This document shows, in pieces, positions 17,903 through 26,500 of a DNA stretch of 45,401 nucleotides. The notes under the pieces were generated by a model. The model saw only the letters and a program-made list of their open reading frames with translations, had not been told where the DNA came from and ran no database searches. The position numbers and the translations under genes are program-made. This DNA is from CAYZRY01 sp964630225 (GTDB taxonomy: Bacteria > Bacillota_I > Bacilli_A > RF39 > UBA660), in assembly GCA_964630225.1 (NCBI GenBank), contig CAZVUK010000006.1, positions 1-45,401 on the forward strand, read 5' to 3'. Position 1 is the stretch's first letter. Each line of letters begins with the position of its first letter.

Positions 17903-18628
17903 ATGAATTTAACTTTTTTAATTGTCGTCTTTATACTTGTGACAGTAATCTATGATCTTTTTATACCTAAATTTAACGACGAGGTTATAGAAAGAATCAA
18001 ATCTCGTAACAATAGTTACATAGTCGGAGACTTTATAGTTAGTATCATTGTTTTCTTAGGAATTGCTTTTCTATTTACAATGGTTCTAAAAACCTATCTC
18101 TTGCCAGAGCTTTGTGTAAACAGCTGTTTGGCGACAAGTGCCACCTGCATATGTACGTTTAAAAATACCCTGTTTGCAGTTTTAGTTATAGTTCTCCAAC
18201 TAATTAACGTCGTTAACCTATATCAAACTTTTACTCACTCGTATAGCTATTTTGCGATGACAAGAGATATAGTCTTCAAAGTTATTCTTGCTATCGTTAT
18301 GTGCTGCACCGTTATAGCTGGTGAGATTATCACATCGGGTATTAAAATGACACAGTTAAGTTTTGAAAGTCCAGATACATGGTTAAATATCTTAATTAAA
18401 CTACTTGTATATGGAGCAGTAATAATCTATCCCATCGTTGTTTTATTGGCCGTCCTTAAAAGTTTATACTTTGTAAAGTATGATAGAGACGATGAGTATA
18501 GACCAGCTAAAATAGTAAGAAAGAAAAAACCAATTACCGAAGAACTAATCGAAGACTTAGACGAAGAAGAAAAGTATGACGATTACTATGGTGATGCCGA
18601 AGACATTACCAGCAACTATTACTATTAA
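17903..18628 (+). CDS. Multi-pass membrane protein of unknown function
   Basis: A 241-aa protein with about five hydrophobic helices (near residues 2-18, 42-62, 90-110, 129-150 and 168-190). Between helices 2 and 3 is a Cys-rich loop (ELCVNSCLATSATCICTF, four Cys), presumably extracytoplasmic and possibly disulfide-bonded. The C-terminal 50 residues are charged: a basic RKKKP patch, then an acidic Tyr-rich tail, predicted cytoplasmic. I choose the ATG at 17903 because AGGTGAT lies just upstream and the alternative GTG at 17894 is part of that site. No family recognised. Transcribed alone, between two terminators. Confidence 0.78.
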   Translation: MNLTFLIVVFILVTVIYDLFIPKFNDEVIERIKSRNNSYIVGDFIVSIIVFLGIAFLFTMVLKTYLLPELCVNSCLATSATCICTFKNTLFAVLVIVLQLINVVNLYQTFTHSYSYFAMTRDIVFKVILAIVMCCTVIAGEIITSGIKMTQLSFESPDTWLNILIKLLVYGAVIIYPIVVLLAVLKSLYFVKYDRDDEYRPAKIVRKKKPITEELIEDLDEEEKYDDYYGDAEDITSNYYY

Positions 18629-18652
18629 GAGGTCCAAAAAGATCTCTTTTTT
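18627..18652 (+). terminator. Terminator after the multi-pass membrane protein
   Basis: AAGAGGTC, loop CAAAAA, GATCTCTT, then TTTT. One G-U pair in the stem. Confidence 0.8.
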
Positions 18653-18654
18653 GT

Positions 18655-18660
18655 TATAAT
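18655..18660 (+). promoter_or_regulatory. -10 element for the DUF45 metallopeptidase
   Basis: TATAAT (TTGTTATAAT), 15 bases before the ATG at 18676, with AAGAGG as ribosome binding site between. Confidence 0.5.
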
Positions 18661-18675
18661 TTATTAAGAGGTATT

Positions 18676-19311
18676 ATGAAAGTATATATAGATGATTTAG
18701 AGCTTGATGTCATCATCACTAAAAAGATAAGTAATAAACATACATATCTAAGGGTAAAAGATGATGGAAAAATATATGTTAATAGCAATCTTTTTGTAAA
18801 CAAAAAAGAGATAGAAAAACTAATTTATAAAAATGAAGGGTTTATAAGAAAGTCTCTTTTACGAATTAAAGCTAAAAAGAGTAAAAATGATAAGTTCTTT
18901 TACCTGGGTAAAGAATATAAAATAAACTACTGGGATAAAAAGAAAATAGAATTGGACGGGAATGCTGTCTATCTATCAAAAGAAAGCAATATTGATCAGT
19001 GGTTAAAAAAAGAAGCAAAACTTATATTTAGGGAAAGACTAGATTTAAGACTTAAGATTTTTTCTAAAAGAATAGTTAATCCTGATTTATTTATTAGGAA
19101 AATGACCAGTAGGTGGGGAGTATGCAATATAAGAGCGAAGAAGATAACACTTAACTTAGAACTTATTAAGAAAGATATATTTTATATCGATTATGTTATC
19201 GTTCATGAACTAGCTCATTTCGTCCACCCTAATCATTCTAAAGAATTTTGGAATTTAGTTGCTGAAAATTTTAAAGATTATAAAATTGCTAGAAAAAATT
19301 TAAATTATTGA
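18676..19311 (+). CDS. YgjP-like (DUF45) zinc metallopeptidase
   Basis: A 211-aa protein of the YgjP/DUF45 group, related to WLM and SprT peptidases. The C-terminal half has the zinc site HELAHFVHPNHSKEFW (HExxH plus a third His and the NHSKxFW tail). Before it lies the family block MTSRWGVCN. The N-terminal half is a small beta-rich domain. Relatives are predicted peptidases with unsettled substrates. The ATG has AAGAGG upstream. It precedes the rRNA methyltransferase gene by 33 bases. Confidence 0.88.
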   Translation: MKVYIDDLELDVIITKKISNKHTYLRVKDDGKIYVNSNLFVNKKEIEKLIYKNEGFIRKSLLRIKAKKSKNDKFFYLGKEYKINYWDKKKIELDGNAVYLSKESNIDQWLKKEAKLIFRERLDLRLKIFSKRIVNPDLFIRKMTSRWGVCNIRAKKITLNLELIKKDIFYIDYVIVHELAHFVHPNHSKEFWNLVAENFKDYKIARKNLNY

Positions 19312-19344
19312 TTATATAAGATATACTAATAGTAGAGGTGCGAG

Positions 19345-20088
19345 ATGGTTATAAGCAGTACTGAAAATGATAAAGTTAAAGAATATTTTAAACTAAGAGA
19401 GCGTAAACATAGAAAAAACAGTGGGACCTTTTTAGTCGAGGGTTTGCATCTTGTTTTGGAAGCTTACAGATATCATATGATCGAAGAGTTAATTTTGGTC
19501 GAAGGTGAAGAACTTCCACTCGAAGTGCCGACTGTCTTTGTAAGTGAAGCTGTCATGGCTAAAATATCGACTTTAGAGTCAGCTCCTAGAGCTATAGCTC
19601 TTTGTAAAATGAGGACTTCAAATCGTGACTTTGGTGATAAAGTGCTAATGCTCGATGGCGTTCAAGACCCTGGAAACCTCGGAGCTATTATAAGAAGCAG
19701 TTTAGCCTTTGGTGTAAGTTCAATTCTTTTAAGTCCTGAGACTGTCGATATATATAATCCTAAAGTCATCAGAGCAACTCAAGGAATGATTTTTGGTATC
19801 AATATATTAGTTTGTGACCTAGAAGACGAGATAAAGAAATTCAAACAAGATGCTTACAGCATATTAGGAACTGATGTCGAGCTAGGGATAGCGGTCGAAG
19901 ATTTACCTAAAGAAATGCGTAGTAAATATGTCTTAATTCTGGGAAATGAAGGACGAGGAGTAAGTAAAAATCTGCTTAACCTTTGTGATAACAATTTGAC
20001 AATCAATATGAATAATCAAGTTGAAAGTTTAAATGTCGCAGTCGCTGGCTCTATCCTTGTTTACGAACTAGGTAAGGAGGCTAAGTGA
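19345..20088 (+). CDS. TrmH/RlmB-family 2'-O-ribose RNA methyltransferase
   Basis: SPOUT-class SpoU methyltransferase acting on rRNA or tRNA ribose. The N-terminal L30e-like substrate-binding domain (residues 1-95, RKHRKNSGTFLVEGLHLVLEA) is followed by the knot domain. Motif 1 is DGVQDPGNLGAIIRS, motif 2 is LILGNEGRGVS, and motif 3 is IPM-like INMNNQVESLNVAVAGSILVYEL. The 247-aa length fits YsgA/TsnR-type enzymes better than classical RlmB, so I leave the symbol blank. GAGGTGCGAG precedes the ATG. Its stop overlaps rimM (GTGA). Confidence 0.92.
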   Translation: MVISSTENDKVKEYFKLRERKHRKNSGTFLVEGLHLVLEAYRYHMIEELILVEGEELPLEVPTVFVSEAVMAKISTLESAPRAIALCKMRTSNRDFGDKVLMLDGVQDPGNLGAIIRSSLAFGVSSILLSPETVDIYNPKVIRATQGMIFGINILVCDLEDEIKKFKQDAYSILGTDVELGIAVEDLPKEMRSKYVLILGNEGRGVSKNLLNLCDNNLTINMNNQVESLNVAVAGSILVYELGKEAK

Positions 20089-20579
20089 AGTATATAAAAA
20101 TAGGGAAAATCACTTCACCACATGCTTTAAAAGGGGAAGTCAAAATCATTAGTAACTTTGATCGTAAAGATAAAGCTTTTGAACTTGGTATGACTCTTTA
20201 TATTGGAGAATCAAAACAGGCTTTTACTTGTCAAGGGCATCGAAAACATAAAAACTTTGACATGATTAAGTTTTTAGAGATAGATAAGTATGAAGAAGCA
20301 AGCAAACTAAATAATCAAGCTGTATTTGCTGATAGAGCTGCTATTATTTTAGAAAAAGATGAGTACTTAATTGATGATTTGGTCGGGATGGAGCTAATCA
20401 TCGAGGATAAAACGATCGGTCAAATAATAGCGATTGTCGATAGTGGATTAGGTCACTTACTACTAGAAGTTAAAACTAAAGATAATAATATCTATTATCC
20501 ATATAACAAGACTTTAGTTACAAAATTAAGCTTAGGTGATAAGAAAATAACAATGAAAAAAATAGAGGGACTCTTATGA
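20085..20579 (+). CDS. rimM: Ribosome maturation factor RimM
   Basis: Assists maturation of the 30S head by binding ribosomal protein S19. N-terminal RimM beta-barrel (IGKITSPHALKGEVKI) and C-terminal PRC barrel (YLIDDLVGMELI, then YYPYNKTLV). The 164-aa length is typical. The start is a GTG that overlaps the previous stop (GTGA), supported by AAGGAGG five bases upstream. It is coupled to trmD by an ATGA overlap, the usual rimM-trmD-rplS order. Confidence 0.95.
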   Translation: MKYIKIGKITSPHALKGEVKIISNFDRKDKAFELGMTLYIGESKQAFTCQGHRKHKNFDMIKFLEIDKYEEASKLNNQAVFADRAAIILEKDEYLIDDLVGMELIIEDKTIGQIIAIVDSGLGHLLLEVKTKDNNIYYPYNKTLVTKLSLGDKKITMKKIEGLL

Positions 20580-21238
20580 AAATAGATATATTAACACTCT
20601 TTCCGGAGATGTTTGAGGGCTTTATAAATAACTCAATTATTAAAAGAGCTATTACTAAAGGAGCTTTAGAGGTCAATTTAATTAATTTTAGAGACTATTC
20701 TATGGACCCTCATAAAAAGGTTGATGATACGCCTTATGGTGGTGGTGGTGGCATGGTTTTAATGATTGAGCCCATCGTTTTGGCACTCGATGATCTTAAA
20801 ACTGATGATAGTCTTGTTATTCTTACTAGTCCCAGTGGCAAGAAATATAATCAAGCAATGGCTTACGAGCTAGGCACTAGAAAACATCTTATTATTATTT
20901 GTGGTCACTATGAAGGATACGATGAACGTATTAAAAACTTTATCGATCTAGAACTATCAATTGGTGATTATGTTTTAACTGGTGGTGAGATAGCAGCACT
21001 TGTCATAAGCGATTCAGTTACAAGATTGCTTCCTGGTGTAATTGATGAAGCATCTCATTTAAATGATAGTTTTAATGATAATCTTTTAGATTACCCAAGT
21101 TATACTAAACCCCGAAGTTTTAGAGGAATGGATGTACCAGAAGTATTAATATCTGGAGATCATGCTAAAATAGAGACATATCGTAAAGAAGAACAAATTA
21201 GAATTACTAAAGCAAATAGACCCGATTTACTAGATTAG
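20576..21238 (+). CDS. trmD: tRNA (guanine37-N1)-methyltransferase TrmD
   Basis: Makes m1G37 in tRNAs, which prevents +1 frameshifting. SPOUT knot with DILTLFPEMF at the start, DDTPYGGGGGMVL, ICGHYEGYDERI and SIGDYVLTGGEIAALV, then LLDYPSYTKPRSFRG. The 220 aa are normal. It overlaps rimM by four bases; a small unknown gene follows after eight bases. Confidence 0.97.
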   Translation: MKIDILTLFPEMFEGFINNSIIKRAITKGALEVNLINFRDYSMDPHKKVDDTPYGGGGGMVLMIEPIVLALDDLKTDDSLVILTSPSGKKYNQAMAYELGTRKHLIIICGHYEGYDERIKNFIDLELSIGDYVLTGGEIAALVISDSVTRLLPGVIDEASHLNDSFNDNLLDYPSYTKPRSFRGMDVPEVLISGDHAKIETYRKEEQIRITKANRPDLLD

Positions 21239-21246
21239 GAGGATAT

Positions 21247-21705
21247 ATGGCCAGCATAAATAAAAGATACTTAATAGTTAGAAATATGGAAGAAAAAACT
21301 ATTAAATACTTAGAATATGACCCTAATGAAGGATATCAAATATATCCTAAGGGAAATGTTCGTTTTGAAGATGCCATAAATGTCGACAAGATGGTTCTTA
21401 TCTCGCCAACTTTAATTAGTAAAATGATTAATAAAAAAGCTAGTAAAAGAATAAATTATCTTTTAAAATTGCTTAACTTTATCGACAACAATGAAGAGGA
21501 AGCACCAGATGCTCTCGACTTAGCTCTCGATGAAGTATATAAATTTAGACAGGAAATAATTAATAAATATCACAGACATCTAAATGAAGAAGAAGAGATG
21601 ATTCTTAATAACAAGATATCGATTATTGAAGATGAATTAAAACTTAGAAAAAATTATATTTTACGTGAAAGATTAATGAGTGAAGAGTTTAATCGTAGCC
21701 GATAA
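21247..21705 (+). CDS. Hypothetical protein between trmD and rplS
   Basis: A 152-aa soluble, highly charged protein. The N-terminal 60 residues look like a small beta-rich domain (KRYLIVRNMEEKTIKYLEY). The rest is helical, with a likely coiled coil at the C terminus (EEEEMILNNKISIIEDELKLRK). I do not recognise the family. GGAGG overlaps the trmD stop, so it is coupled to trmD and belongs to the operon. rplS then has its own promoter. The insertion between trmD and rplS is unusual, since those two are normally adjacent. Confidence 0.8.
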   Translation: MASINKRYLIVRNMEEKTIKYLEYDPNEGYQIYPKGNVRFEDAINVDKMVLISPTLISKMINKKASKRINYLLKLLNFIDNNEEEAPDALDLALDEVYKFRQEIINKYHRHLNEEEEMILNNKISIIEDELKLRKNYILRERLMSEEFNRSR

Positions 21706-21713
21706 AATAATAC

Positions 21714-21743
21714 TTGTCATAAATATAGTAGCTATGTTATAAT
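21714..21743 (+). promoter_or_regulatory. Strong rplS promoter (extended -10)
   Basis: TTGTCA at 21714-21719, an 18-base spacer and TGTTATAAT (extended -10; TATAAT at 21738-21743). The expected transcript start is about 21750, leaving a leader of about 65 bases. Confidence 0.7.
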
Positions 21744-21749
21744 TACAAA

Positions 21750-21814
21750 CGAGTGATCCGCTGGTAATTGTTTCTAAGATCATTTATAAATATCTATAGA
21801 AAGGAAGTGTTAAG
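21750..21814 (+). promoter_or_regulatory. 5' leader of rplS, possible autoregulatory structure
   Basis: A leader of about 65 bases with a potential six-pair stem, GTGATC (21753-21758) with GATCAT (21778-21783), around a 19-base loop. It ends in AAAGGAAGTG before the ATG. Ribosomal protein leaders often fold to bind their own product; I cannot match this one to a known L19 leader. Confidence 0.3.
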
Positions 21815-22159
21815 ATGAATGTAATTGATAAGATTACTGAAAAACAATTGAAAAAAGACGTTCCTGAATTTCGTGTTGGAGACCAAGTAAAGGTCGATGC
21901 TAGAGTTACCGAGGGTAAGAGAGAAAGAATTCAAACTTTCGAAGGATTAGTAATCGCTCGCAAAGGTAGTGGACTAACTGAAACTTTCACAGTAAGAAAA
22001 GTTTCATACGGAGTAGGAGTGGAAAGAATATTTCCGATTCATTCTCCGATGGTCGATTCTATCACTGTGGTCAAAAAGGGTAAAGTTCGACGAGCTAAAT
22101 TAAATTATATTAGAGATATAGTTGGTCAATACCGCATCAAAGAAAGAGGAAACAAATAA
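21815..22159 (+). CDS. rplS: 50S ribosomal protein L19
   Basis: Large-subunit protein at the 30S-50S interface. The 114 aa are standard length. FRVGDQVKVDARVTEGKRERIQTFEGLVIARKG and the ERIFPIHSPMVDSI and GKVRRAKLNYIRD blocks are diagnostic. The ATG at 21815 has AAAGGAAG as ribosome binding site. It has its own strong promoter and a terminator directly after. Confidence 0.98.
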   Translation: MNVIDKITEKQLKKDVPEFRVGDQVKVDARVTEGKRERIQTFEGLVIARKGSGLTETFTVRKVSYGVGVERIFPIHSPMVDSITVVKKGKVRRAKLNYIRDIVGQYRIKERGNK

Positions 22160-22181
22160 GGCCAAGAGCCTTATTTTTTTT
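22154..22181 (+). terminator. Terminator after rplS
   Basis: AAATAAGGC, loop CAAGA, GCCTTATTT with a further T-run. It ends seven bases before the lepB ATG. Confidence 0.9.
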
Positions 22182-22188
22182 GTTTATT

Positions 22189-22710
22189 ATGGAAAAGAAA
22201 AAAATTATTAAAGATTTAATCCCCTATATCCTTGTAGTAGTTATTGTACTACTTATTAAAGCTTATATAATAACGCCGGTTAAAGTAACTGGGGTATCGA
22301 TGAACAATACTTTAAATACTGGAGATATCATGATACTAGATCGCCTAAGCTATTATTTTAATGATATTAAAAAGGGGGATATAGTTGTCGTTGATCTAGC
22401 TGAACAAAAACTGATTAAAAGAGTTGTCGCTTTACCAGGAGACGAAATATATGCCGATAATAATATACTTTATATTAATGGTAAAAAGTTTAATGAGAAC
22501 TACCTTGATAAGGATACCGTCACCGATGACTTTACTTTGACAAATATTACTGGTAAAAAGACAGTAGCTAATAATATGTACTTTGTCATGGGTGATAATC
22601 GTCAGCAATCAGCAGACTCTAGAGTTTTTGGCCTAGTAAACAAAGATAAAATATTAGGAAAAGCGAATCTGACTATTTTCCCATTTAAAAGAATAGGAGT
22701 TAAAAAATGA
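22189..22710 (+). CDS. lepB: Signal peptidase I
   Basis: Type I signal peptidase that removes signal peptides at the outer face of the membrane. A single N-terminal transmembrane helix (about residues 10-29) is followed by the catalytic Ser37 in GVSMNN and Lys77 in LIKRVVALPGD. The conserved MGDNRQQSADSR box follows. 173 aa, single-anchor Gram-positive type. The ATG at 22189 lies directly behind the rplS terminator with no Shine-Dalgarno sequence in the seven bases between. Its expression may depend on read-through or a leaderless message. It is likely to process the secreted proteins of this cell, though the giants downstream look like uncleaved anchors. Confidence 0.92.
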   Translation: MEKKKIIKDLIPYILVVVIVLLIKAYIITPVKVTGVSMNNTLNTGDIMILDRLSYYFNDIKKGDIVVVDLAEQKLIKRVVALPGDEIYADNNILYINGKKFNENYLDKDTVTDDFTLTNITGKKTVANNMYFVMGDNRQQSADSRVFGLVNKDKILGKANLTIFPFKRIGVKK

Positions 22711-23165
22711 ATAAGAAGATCCTGATGAATAAATTTTATTCAAAGTTACTGCATTTTAGTATCATTGTATTTGTTATGCAACTGCTTAATTGGTTATTAA
22801 CATTTATAATTTTTAATTATGATGCGTATGCTGTATTATTATCAATTATTTTATTTGGATTATTAATTGTGGAAATTATTCTGTTTTTTAAGTACATTTC
22901 AAAAATAAAATTTCCTAGTTTAACATTTTCTATAATATATACTATTATGTTAGCTGTGCTTTGGAATGTTTTAGCTATTCTTGTTTTATCATTACTTGTT
23001 TCTTTTGCTGGATCAAATTGCGATGGCGGTGGATACGAATGTTTATTTGCAGGGCTAGAATACTTATGGTTTTGGCTTATTATCACATGTCAATCAATCC
23101 TTACATTAATTATTCATATAATCAGATCTATATATGTCAATATAAAGAAAAAGAAGAAGCATTAG
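22707..23165 (+). CDS. Small four-helix membrane protein of unknown function
   Basis: A 152-aa protein with about four hydrophobic helices (near residues 14-34, 42-62, 73-98 and 115-142). Between helices 3 and 4 is a Gly/Cys loop (GSNCDGGGYEC). The Lys-rich C terminus is IKKKKKH. It overlaps lepB by four bases (ATGA). Its last codons run into the beginning of the ABC ATPase remnant in another frame, so its natural C terminus may have been altered. No family recognised. Noticeably more AT-rich in style than the genes to the left. Confidence 0.65.
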   Translation: MNKKILMNKFYSKLLHFSIIVFVMQLLNWLLTFIIFNYDAYAVLLSIILFGLLIVEIILFFKYISKIKFPSLTFSIIYTIMLAVLWNVLAILVLSLLVSFAGSNCDGGGYECLFAGLEYLWFWLIITCQSILTLIIHIIRSIYVNIKKKKKH

Positions 23166-23452
23166 AAACTGTAAATATGCTAGCTGAAAAAGATAAAAAA
23201 TTTGGCCAGTATTCTTTAGGCATGAAACAAAAGTTAGGTATAGCTCAGGTTTTGATGGAAGACCCTAAGGTTTTGATCCTTGATGAACCATTTAATGGAG
23301 TTGAAGAAAAAACTGCAAAAAAACTGAGAGAAAAACTAGAAGAGGAAAGAAGCCGCGGAAAATTAATTATAATTGCTTCACACATTAAAGAAGACATTGA
23401 ATCTTTGGCTAATATCGTTTATGAATTTGATTATAAATTCACTAAAAATTAA
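23141..23452 (+). pseudogene. Remnant of an ABC transporter ATP-binding protein (C-terminal half)
   Basis: The frame encodes only the second half of an ABC ATPase. It has the signature YSLGMKQKLGIAQ, Walker B VLILDEPFNGVE and the switch His in IIASHIKEDIE, and then ends normally with TAA at 23450-23452. Walker A, the Q-loop and any proper start are absent. Upstream, the frame is only an out-of-frame reading of the small membrane protein. Similarity begins near 23150, which marks a deletion or recombination joint. It is most likely a decayed gene, left where the large ATPase region was inserted or rearranged. Confidence 0.85.
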
Positions 23453-23481
23453 ACAAAAAGCAACTTTTTTTTTAGAAAATG

Positions 23482-23510
23482 TTGCCAATTAATTTTAATT
23501 ATGGTATTAT
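23482..23510 (+). promoter_or_regulatory. Promoter of the F1-like ATPase/giant surface protein operon
   Basis: TTGCCA at 23482-23487, a 17-base spacer and TGGTATTAT (extended -10; TATTAT at 23505-23510). It is the best-formed promoter I see on the plus strand before the large operon. The leader is about 50 bases, with AGAGGTG before the first ATG. Confidence 0.65.
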
Positions 23511-23567
23511 ATATAGGAATGGTAATAACCAGTAAAAGTAACGGGCAGAAATTAATAGAGGTGTTTT

Positions 23568-26500
23568 ATGAAAAGAAAAATATTATTTATTGTGATTTCA
23601 GTAAGTATAATGATTGGGGCAATTTTTTACATTTCATTTTATATAAATAAACAATCTTATAAAAGTTTTTATAAAAATGGTTATATTTTAACTTCGAGTA
23701 ATGATATAAATTATAAAAAAGATGATACTGTGAAATTTTACTTTGAAGCTGAAGCTAAATACAAAATAAAATATCCAGAAAAAATAGTGTTTTCGGATAT
23801 TGATGGTAATAAAATAATCGCTGATAATGATGCTTTTATTCATTATTTGGATGGTTCTATTAGTGTACTTAAAAAAGGCGTAATTATGGATTTGAATAAT
23901 ATTAATAGTGAATTTTTAAAATATTATAACATTTTTGATGACACTTTATTAGAAAATAACAACAGTAGTTATTCCGTTGATAATCTTGGAAAGAAAATCA
24001 AATTCAGTAATTTTATATTAAAAACTTCTGATAACAAGTATTTAATAGTATCTGAAAAATTAAAATTAAAAATTAACGGGAAAGATGATATTAATATCAA
24101 TAATTACATCGAATTGAATTTTACAGATGGTAATATTACTAAATTAAATAATCAGGAAGTTTCATATCAAACCATTTCATCTGATTCACTTATTGAAATA
24201 GGAGATAAAATTAAACTTAATTTAGAAGACAAAAGTATCTTTGTTGGAGAAAATAAAATACTTACTTTATCACAAATGGTAATAGATTCAGATGATAATA
24301 TTCAAATAACACCAGCCAAATCCGAGAATGAAGTTGTTGAAACTGATGATAAAAATACAAATAATAATGGTACAGGTGGAAATACAAATAATAATGGTAC
24401 AGGTGGAAATACAGGTGATGATACTATTAGCGAAATAATTGAAGATGATGGCCAAAATGATATATTACCTTCGTTCTTAGTCAATAATTTAGACATTACC
24501 TCTAATAAAATGGATGTATCTATTCAAATAATTGACGAAGAAGGAAAATTATCTAGTAGTATTATTACTAAAATTATAGAAAACAGTAGTGGAAAAACAA
24601 TATATATGAAAGAAGACGATACTGGATCTTATAATCTTAATGTAGTTTTAGAAAACTTAAATCCAGAAACAAATTATACTTTGATTACGACAGCTACTTA
24701 CATGCAAGAAGATGTTGAATACACCAAAGAATTTATCTCTAAAGCATTTAGAACTGAAAGTATAGGAGTAAATTATAAAAAGGATTATTTTACTAAAAAC
24801 GAATTGAGTTTTACTGTGAAATCTGAAGCCTTTTCAAAAGTAGAAAAAGCTGAAATGGTTTTATTAACAAATTATGGTGATCTATTAAAAACAGTTGAAA
24901 TTGACGGGACTTTAGCCAAATCACCAGAAGGAGTAAATGTATTATTTGATGGTTTAACTCCAAATACTAAATATGTAGTAAAACTTATGAATTTCTTATA
25001 TGACGGAGCTGTCATTTTAAATGAATATGAAATGACAACAAATTGTAGTACTTTAAAAACTAAACCAACTTTAGGTTTAACATCTTTCATTATTGATAAG
25101 AAAAACGGATTATTTACTTTGAAAGTAAATAATGTTAGTGATGTTGATAACGGGATTGACGGTTATAGATATGAAGTATACGATGCTAGAAATTTAGAAA
25201 GTGGCGATAATAAACCTTTATTTGTAATTGATAAAGACAAGTTATCTTCAATCGATCTATTAGTCGATGAAGTTTCTATTTTTAGAGGGGTTCCATATAC
25301 TTTTAAGATTATTGCCGAATTTTACGACAATGAAAAACATATCGAATACGAAAGTGATTATAGTGGTGTTTTTAAAATGGATGGAGTTGAATTTCCAACA
25401 ATCCGATTTGAACCAAGTAATATTACTTTCGAAAAAATTTCAGGGACAATATTAATAACTGACAAAGGAAATACAATTAGATTAGATGAAAATGTTATGA
25501 CTATTGTATATTCTGATTCTACTGGTAATACTAATTCGTTTACATCTGCCGGCAATTTAGCTATACCACTTTCCGTTAATAACTTAAGAGCTAACGAAAC
25601 TTACACAATTTCCTTATATGCTACTGTTAATCTCCAAGATGGTAATCCAACAGTAGATAATTGCTTTGTTGGTAGTGTTGTTGTAAAAACAAAAGAACCT
25701 CAAGAATTTGTGGTCAGTTATAATGTAGATAGTACTAATGTGTTAAATGCTTTTACTGTATTTACTAATTTAGGAACAAATCCAGGTGTTGATAATACAC
25801 TTGAAGCTGGCACTTTAACTGGTATAACTTTTAATTTGTATGCTGGTCAATCAACAAATGGTACATTAATAAAGACTGTTAAAAAAGTAGATAGAAATTT
25901 AGCTTTTTATGAGAGTGATTTAAAGTATAATTATTATGATAAAACTTTTGTTATAACACCGGAATTTTTCGGTTCAAAAAACAGTGAGATAACAGATGCA
26001 TTTTATACTATTGAAATAATTAATGCGTATGACTATACTAATTATAAAAATATTATTCCTATACAAAATAAAACTGTTACAGTTAAAACTAATGGATTTG
26101 TACCAGATTTACCGCCTGATTATGAGCAAGCAATTGATGCAATACCAATTAGAAACAGGGATTCTGGAGATAACTACCGTCCTGAACTATTACCAGAAAC
26201 AATTATTGGATATCGTGTTAAAGCTGGTTATGATAATTCAAAGCAATATGCAAAATATTTTAAATATTATATATATGATGCAGATACTAACGAATGTCTA
26301 ATACCAGAAGGAGTTAGAGTTGATGTTTCTAATAATATAGAATATACTGATTTTTATTTAGGAGACGGTACTCCATATGAAGTTAATGATATAGAATTTA
26401 GAAGAGGCAATAACTATTATTTTAGTTATGAAGCTTATCTGGATTTGAATTTTGATGGATTACCAGAAACAAAATATCCTTATAATGATGAAAGTGGTAA

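Noticed and set aside
22961..23140. A complete ABC ATPase reading from an ATG at 22961
   Set aside because: The first 60 codons are an out-of-frame reading of the small membrane protein and show no Walker A; only the part after about 23145 is ABC-like.
23461..23490. Plus-strand terminator after the ABC remnant
   Set aside because: GCAAC pairs with GTTGC, but the T-run lies in the loop and not after the stem, so it does not look like a plus-strand terminator.
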